DNA of 32,119 nucleotides from Nemertoderma westbladi (lineage: Eukaryota; Xenacoelomorpha; Nemertodermatida; Nemertodermatidae): positions 1 to 32,119 of the forward strand of contig JAUCBJ010007826.1 of assembly GCA_032718475.1 (NCBI GenBank), in the 5' to 3' direction. Positions 26,519 to 32,119 of this stretch are shown here, piece after piece. The notes beneath the pieces were generated by a model. That model saw only the letters and a list, made by a program, of their open reading frames with translations, did no database searches and was not told the origin of the DNA. Position 1 is the stretch's first letter. Every line of letters starts with the position of its first letter. The translations under genes were made by a program, and so were the position numbers.

Positions 26519-28707
26519 GCTAATTTATTGTTGCTACTTTATGGATTGCCTTTTTTAATGGCCGGGTAGCCTAGCCTGTACTGATATAGGTGAAACAGTA
26601 CCGCTAGTTCAACCCTCAACGAATGACTGCCTTCCACAATTTTTACACTTTTCTGAACAAAATCACTATTTATTAAATTTGGTCGCTTTAATCAGCTCAA
26701 CTTCAATTCAAATGGCAGATCGAATCCGTGTTTAGATTAAACGCGAAGACGTAAAAGTGCGGGAACATCTGTATAAAGGTAGCGTAGAAAGCAACTTAAA
26801 AATCGTTATTCATTAGCTGTACTATTTTAGACATCCGCGAAATCCAAAATTGAAATTTCACTTGCGGTATTTTATCATCATGTCTGTATGCTACAGAATT
26901 AGGGCAGAATTTAATCAGGATTTCATCTGAACATGTCTTGGCGAGATCTGTTTGTTTGTATGCTTTTTCATTAATTATCCGAAGAAGTTCTGATGGGAGA
27001 AAGCTTGTAATTTAACTGGTTGTTAATAATTCCATTAGTCATCTGAGGCGAACCCACCCTACCCTAACTGTTTAGTATGACAATTCATTCTTAAGTGCTT
27101 TAAGCGCTTTTAGTTTTCGAGTAATAACTGTCTCTCCATGTCTACCGGTCCACCGTCAAAATCTAGACAGACAGCCAGAGCTAGACCAATAGTCAGACAG
27201 AATAGATGTGTGCTTCCTTCATGCCAGACATTATTAACCAACAAGACCCCAGACAGACAGTTTTGAGCGGGAAGATTTAAACTTTGAAGACAATTTTCTC
27301 GAAAAGAGATTTTTTTCACGCAAACAAACTCTAGGCCAATTCTTAACCCATTTTTTGTTATTTTCGCTCCATATGATAGGTAATTTCTTAATCTTCGATA
27401 AATTTCGGGCAGTTATTTTCAATTTTATAATATTTCCCCGTTCCCAATTTTTTTGATTATGATTTTTGATAGTTATTTACAAATTAAATAACCGCCGGGG
27501 GGGGGGGGGGGGTTGCCCCCATTAATGAGTGCATTAAATTTATACAATGCAAAGACACCGCAACTGACAGACTAGCGGTGTTTTGTTATTGTGACATTTG
27601 TTTTTGCATTGAATCGAATGTAGTTACATACAGGTTGTAAACGCAAAAACACCGTAAGTACAACAAATAATCCTGAAGTCAAAATATTAAAGAAAAGTGA
27701 AAAATAATCACGTAGAAAAATTTCCCTCCACAATTATAAATCAAAACTAGCTAAGCGCGTTTAAGCTTTGGCCACCAGTAAAAGCGCAATTTGCGTTTTG
27801 TTTCTCCCCAAAATATTTATATTTCTATATTTCCACTGCGTACTACAGTATATACCATATACTGTAGTACGCATTGGTATTTTCTCTACGAAAATACTGT
27901 AGCAATTTCGCAGAACATTCTCAAATTAAATCAACATAATTAAGCCTGGTTGCTTGGCAACAGTATAAACAACATAGGTTATGGGAACATGCCATTAGGA
28001 TTTAGGAATACTACTGCTGAGCTGACGGTACCGGTACCTACTACAGTATTCTAGGATCTATACACCTGTCGGTCATTATTACCGGTAGGTACTGCAGGGG
28101 CCTGCAGTTAAATAAAAGCTACCTGTTCCGATAGCATAATTAACAAATTTAAGAAGCGAGGGAAAGGTACATTGTATTTACTGGGACGCGGTGCAGGTAA
28201 AATTGATTTTCAAATGACCTGCGTTACAAATTATTTAGTTTCATAAAGAAACAGGTTACTTAGAGCCTGTATGCTACAGATTCAGATGAGAACCAAAACT
28301 ATACACATGGGATATATTGTAGACGAATAATTAATTAAATTGCGAAGTTAAATTAGCCACTTCCATTCATTGTCTTTCGAATCGCTTCTCCGCTCACAAT
28401 TCTGTAGCTTGCCAAAATGCGTACTAGTCAGACAGACCAGTAGGTGCTGTACCATTCATGACTATTATTATGTATTCGCTTAGGCTGTTAAGCCTACTTG
28501 TAAATCTTCAACGGCACAGATGCATTGCATAGGCAGGCCCTACTTTACCTACTAAATAACCCATGGTTAAATTATTGTAGGCGAACTACATTATTTTGTT
28601 TTTATACCTACATCTATTATTCATGTGTTATTGATTGAGTATATTAATGACTGTGATCTGGTGTACCTCTTTCAATATTTGAGCGAATATTTATCTATAA
28701 AGGCATA
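26519..28707. other. Intergenic region between the TEFM-like gene and ROPN1L
   Basis: No gene recognised. Contents: GACA-rich sequence at 27160-27290 related to the CUL2-intron element spacer; a run of 16 G at 27497-27512; a dispersed repeat at 27645-27820 (partner 24178-24366); and two adjacent perfect hairpins at 27838-27897. ACCGGT and AGGCCT palindromes reappear from 28025 on. The ROPN1L promoter should be at the right end. Confidence 0.5.
27838..27872. other. Perfect 16-bp hairpin with 3-nt loop
   Basis: GCGTACTACAGTATAT pairs exactly with ATATACTGTAGTACGC across ACC. Outer bases CCACT/ATTGG extend the stem with one mismatch. A second hairpin, GTATTTTC-TCTAC-GAAAATAC, follows at 27877-27897. 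It could be a small palindromic transposon, a microRNA-like precursor, or an AT-rich cruciform. No choice can be made from sequence alone. Confidence 0.7.
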
Positions 28708-28835
28708 ATGCCTGAGCAGGAGACAGGCCCGGTACATGGTGAAGGACAGGAGAACCAGATGTATTGCTCTCAACAGATCAATATACCCCCAGAATTACCG
28801 GATATACTTAAACAGTTTACCAAATCGGCTATAAG
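28708..28835 (+). CDS. ROPN1L: Ropporin-1-like, coding exon 1
   Basis: ROPN1L is a sperm-flagellum and cilium protein with an RIIa-type dimerisation/docking domain that binds AKAP helices; it associates with the fibrous sheath and radial spokes. This exon begins at ATG 28708 (MPEQETGPVHGEGQ) and contains YCSQQINIPPELPDILKQFT and then KSAIR, nearly identical to the conserved ROPN1L docking region. The N-terminal tail is about 14-17 residues longer than the human one. The exon ends ATAAG before GTAATT, in phase 2, splitting an Arg codon that the next exon completes. There is no other candidate ATG closer to the motif that would suit better. Confidence 0.92.
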
Positions 28836-29108
28836 GTAATTTCACCATCACTACACTTCAGGTATATCACACATTAAAGAATTTACTTTTACTATTTTAC
28901 TTATTTTACTATTTATTTGTTAATATAAATCAAAGCTCTACCGTGTGAATAGGCTATGCCTGTTGCCATTAATGTGTAGTAGGCCTACACGTAGTTTGTA
29001 ACTAAACGACCTTTGATTAGCTTATTCTCTGTTGGTAACCAGAACACAATATTAGCTTCTATAAAGTTATATAATCGGCATTATAAATTATTAACTATTT
29101 ACATACTG

Positions 29109-29234
29109 TACTTGTGTGTAAAGTATCACTTTACAGTGTGATGATCCGATTGCTTTGTTACACGGACGAACGTAGTGAGTGAGTGAAAATAAAGCCACGA
29201 GGATCAGACACTGTAAAGTACTTTGCAACAAGTA
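29109..29234. mobile_element. MITE-like element of about 126 bp
   Basis: Terminal inverted arms of 34-39 bp: TACTTGTGTGTAAAGT...TTTACAGTGTGATGATCC on the left, and GGATCAGACACTGTAAAGT...ACAAGTA on the right. The short centre contains CGGACGAACGTAGTGAGTGA. There is no coding capacity. The size and long inverted ends fit a miniature inverted-repeat transposable element. The target duplication is unclear. Confidence 0.6.
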
Positions 29235-29752
29235 TGTATGTAGTTTTATTCCAAAATTGTAACATTACGAAATTATTGTATATATATTATAAGTGATAGA
29301 AACTGCACAAATTAAATTAGTTTAATTAATAGCTACCGGTAGGTAACGCAGGAGGCCTATCTGGCTGTCAGGCAAATAATAATAAATAACAACTATTGGT
29401 TGTGTGGTAACCATGACGCTGTGACTGTAAAGTCGCTCTGTTGGGACATTACCTCATAATAATACACCAATACAGTACAATACTAAATGTACTGGCCAAT
29501 ACAATACTGTAATGTCCTCTAAAGTTGTAAAGTGCTAAATAACAACTCGCTGTTAATACTAGCGGCGTTGAGTAATGTTACAATATTGGAATAAAATACA
29601 TTACATTGTACTAAAAAATGGTCTGGGAAATGAAAAATCATTAGACTGGTTAATAAACATTATTATCAATATTATTATCATTATTATAAACATTTTAGTC
29701 ATTTTGCATTAGCCTCAACTATTTTAGTCTAATCCGTACTAAATTCGTCATT

Positions 29753-30035
29753 CTATGCTACTAATTTAATAATAATCTAGATGAACACCCCCCAACACCA
29801 CCCTCCCCCCCCCCCCCATCCTAAATTCTTTATTCTATGCTACGGATTTAATAAGAATCTAGGTGAACACCCCCCAACACCCCCCCCCCCCCCCCATCCT
29901 AAATTCTTTATTCTATGCTACTGTACTAATTTAATAAGAATCTAGGTGAACACCCCCCAACCCCCCCCCCCCCCCCCCCCCATCCAAATTCTTTATTCTA
30001 TGCTACGAATTTAATAAGAATCCAGTTGAACATGA
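29753..30035 (+). repeat. Minisatellite with poly-C cores (3 units plus a partial)
   Basis: Units start CTATGCTAC at 29753, 29835, 29913 and 29998 (lengths 82, 78, 85, partial). Each has TTTAATAAGAATCTAGGTGAAC then a CACCCCCCAAC block, a C run of different length, and ATCCTAAATTCTTTATT. The longest C run (29961-29981) is 21 bases. The last partial unit lacks the C run. Unit-length differences come mainly from the C tracts. Confidence 0.9.
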
Positions 30036-30641
30036 CTACTCCCAATATACCACCTCTTGAACATTCCCGACATACCACCCCTACCCTCCACCAAACAACA
30101 ACGGAAAGGAACCATCATCGGCCCGGGGAATTCTGTGAATTACGCGAAAAGTTAAACTTTGAGAAGATTAACAGAATAAGTAAATGAAGCTTGTCAGCTG
30201 ATAGTTACTATACCAGATATACGATAAATATTTGCAAATTAGGCTGTAAATGCATATACTGTAGAACAAGAACAGGGCGTTTAAAAAAGGATACCAAATA
30301 TCCCTGTCCTCTCTGCCAAATGTCCCCACGTGTTGGGAGAATTGGCATATTTAACCTCCATCGACAAAATCGACCCTAACAATTCGACATCTGTTTAAAA
30401 TCGATACAAACTATATGACTGAAAGATAACCCATTAAATTCTGGACAAAATGAGAACTCATTAAACAAATGAGTAAACAGATTGGAAGATATGAGCGTTT
30501 TAGACAAAAAACATGCCAAATGTCCCAACCCTCCCCTATATGAGTCAAATTAAATGCGCTATTATTTCTGACCATTTAATTTAGCATCGCAAAAAACTTC
30601 AGAAAAAAGTTATTGATTTTATTCTAATCTTGATATTCTAG

Positions 30642-30801
30642 AACGCAGCCAAAAGATGTGTTACAGTGGAGCGCTGCCTACTTTCGGTCATTAGCCAATG
30701 GCGAGACACTGCCAGTTAAAGACCGACTAGAGATGCCGGTTGCCACACAGAAAACGGACACTGGATTAACACCGGGTCTAATAGCCGTCCTCAATAGACA
30801 G
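30642..30801 (+). CDS. ROPN1L: Ropporin-1-like, coding exon 2 (gene continues past the window)
   Basis: It follows acceptor AG at 30640-30641. The first base completes the Arg codon, then TQPKDVLQWSAAYFRSLANG, and later LPVKDRLEMPVATQKTDTGL and TPGLIAVLNRQ. These match ROPN1L closely through the end of the docking domain and the following conserved stretch. The exon ends CAG before GTGAGT, phase 0. In total 96 residues are in the window, out of about 230 in vertebrate ROPN1L, so the C-terminal part lies to the right. Nothing is broken in the visible part. Confidence 0.93.
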
Positions 30802-31936
30802 GTGAGTGCGGGCCGACCTCGTGAACGCCGAGAAAAAAAAGGGGGCCCGGAGAAACTTAAAATGAGAAAATCTGGGCCCCCTTTATATAATGATGTGAAA
30901 TATGTATTGAGCCCCCCCCCCCCCCCCCCCCCACCATGATTAAAAAAAAAATACAGTGTTTTGTTAGTATTGCGGGGAGGGGTTAAGCAATTTCCCTGTT
31001 TCGCGCCCTCAACCTCAACTGGGTTTATGTATCCGAGGCAGCCAGCTATTCAGGACGCCAGACAACCAATAGAATCAACCCACCTTCAACTGATACACCT
31101 AAAGTATTGTGTATTAAATTCATGTTCTAGAATGAATAATTACAATGTTTGCTCTTTTCATTACCGTGAAGGGGCCAAATGACAAAGTAATCATGGTTTA
31201 CCTTTTCTAAGTTACAAAATTACGCATCTCCCTGGCCCGGGGACTTTTTACCCTCTTCTTACATTAGGTATTTCCATTCCAGTAATCCATCGTCATAATG
31301 TTTTGTGGGACTATTTACAGTAGTTTTTATAGTTGTGCGTGGCGGTAAAGACGCGATGATGAATTGCTATTTTTTAGAAAAATCCAAATCAGGGTTGGGT
31401 TTTATAGTCGGAACAACTGATTAATTATACGTGTAGCTAAATATCTGGATTGGATATGTTAGACTGACAATCTGACATGTTATACAGTATCTGTACGGTA
31501 TCATTGCAATCTTCTTGCTTCAGGGTTCAACATTCTCATATTTCAAATGATCTAAAGGGTCCAAAATCGTTTATATTTAATGTGTATTTATTTACTTAAC
31601 TGCTTAAGTTAATAATCATATTCTCTCTAACGCTAATAAATGTTGTTTGCTAATTCGAAATAAGAACAATCACAGCAAACAGCAACGAATGGATTTTATC
31701 CATTATAGCCCCGATTTTACGCCCATGTGAAGAATACCAGGATTTTACTTTTCGGTCGACTTTTTATTGGAATTTTATATATGAAGATCTTTTTATTTTT
31801 TTAATTTATCTTCATAAAGTGTTTTATAGCGCTTATTTCTGTCGTATAACCTGAACATATACTAATTAGTTTATTGTTTTGGTTATAGATTCAGCCCTTC
31901 TGTAGCCTGTGTTTTTGGTGAAAACCTGGTATTCTT
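30802..31936 (+). other. ROPN1L: ROPN1L intron 2, start
   Basis: It starts GTGAGT. Thirty-six bases in is a GC-rich inverted repeat (30838-30848 and 30874-30884, AAAGGGGGCCC / GGGCCCCCTTT), then a run of 21 C at 30912-30932. The rest to 31936 is AT-rich without recognisable features. No further ROPN1L exon is seen before the LINE at 31937. Confidence 0.7.
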
Positions 31937-32119
31937 CTACTACTAGGATCGGCATGCTGCATTGCAGCTGCATTTATAAGAATGCTGTGCCGGCTTATCG
32001 ACAAAATTGCACCGCCACAACTCCCTATCACCCATGACATTTGCTAGATCATCCGCATCTTCAAGGCCAGTGTCCTTTAAGATGCGTCTCAAGAAAGTCA
32101 TGGGCTGTCCACCTTGCTT
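31937..32119 (-). mobile_element. 3' end of a third RTE-like LINE copy, cut by the window edge
   Basis: It begins with the CTACTACTAG tail complement and matches 7736-7917 with about five differences over 183 bases. It includes the 3' UTR and the last codons of the LINE protein on the minus strand. The 5' part lies beyond the window. It sits in the ROPN1L intron in antisense orientation. Confidence 0.9.

Larger units (their letters stand above)
28836..30641 (+). other. ROPN1L: ROPN1L intron 1 (1806 bp)
   Basis: It begins GTAATT and ends TTGATATTCTAG. It contains a MITE-like element (29109-29234) and a poly-C minisatellite (29753-30035). The open frame near 30191-30379 has no recognisable content and I do not treat it as coding. 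Confidence 0.8.

Noticed and set aside
29753-30035. CRISPR-like array
   Set aside because: The units are simple tandem repeats with no unique spacers, in an animal intron.
30191-30379. Cysteine-containing frame in ROPN1L intron 1
   Set aside because: It is short, lacks splice support, and its Cys spacing matches no zinc finger I know.
30658-30939. ROPN1L frame running through to the poly-C tract
   Set aside because: Similarity stops exactly at CAG before GTGAGT, a strong donor; the Pro/Arg tail is intron read as protein.

Overview
This window is animal nuclear DNA: AT-rich, with spliced genes and many transposons. It carries parts or all of three recognisable metazoan genes, all on the + strand: a complete two-coding-exon CUL2 (717-5352), a two-exon gene resembling the mitochondrial transcription elongation factor TEFM (25249-26517), and the first two coding exons of ROPN1L (28708-30801, continuing beyond the window). 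BEL/Pao and RTE-like retroelements plus a sperm-flagellum gene suggest an invertebrate animal. I cannot fix the phylum. The genes have unrelated jobs (ubiquitin ligase scaffold, mitochondrial transcription, flagellar docking) and share only position.

Layout. 1-57 is the 3' tip of an RTE-like LINE. 717-5352 is CUL2, whose single intron (1665-3969) holds a 2-kb inverted-repeat element flanked by 56-59 bp direct repeats. 5353-7722 has no gene. 7736-10607 is a 5'-truncated LINE on the minus strand with a 941-codon open frame and a 13-bp target duplication. 10706-23970 is one 13.3-kb LTR retrotransposon of BEL/Pao type on the minus strand, with LTRs about 99.5% identical and a 5-bp target duplication (ATAAC). 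23976-25248 holds dispersed repeat fragments. TEFM-like follows, with an antisense tRNA-derived SINE-like sequence in its intron. 26518-28707 is intergenic, with a strong hairpin and repeat fragments. ROPN1L follows, with a poly-C minisatellite and a MITE-like element in its first intron. The window closes inside a third copy of the LINE (31937-32119).

The LTR element is the most unusual object. It encodes a BEL-type Gag, zinc knuckles and an aspartic protease, but reverse transcriptase is missing through an apparently in-frame deletion, and I find no integrase. Its gag is interrupted by an antisense solo LTR of a related family with its own 5-bp duplication (GACAG), and by one in-frame stop. 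Where other elements carry env, it has cysteine-rich accessory frames with zinc-knuckle motifs and a very basic tail that I do not recognise. No tRNA primer-binding site is visible next to the 5' LTR; a perfect stem-loop lies there instead. Near-identical LTRs on such a damaged element suggest recent movement using enzymes supplied by another element.

All calls come from reading the sequence and from remembered family motifs. No database search was run.
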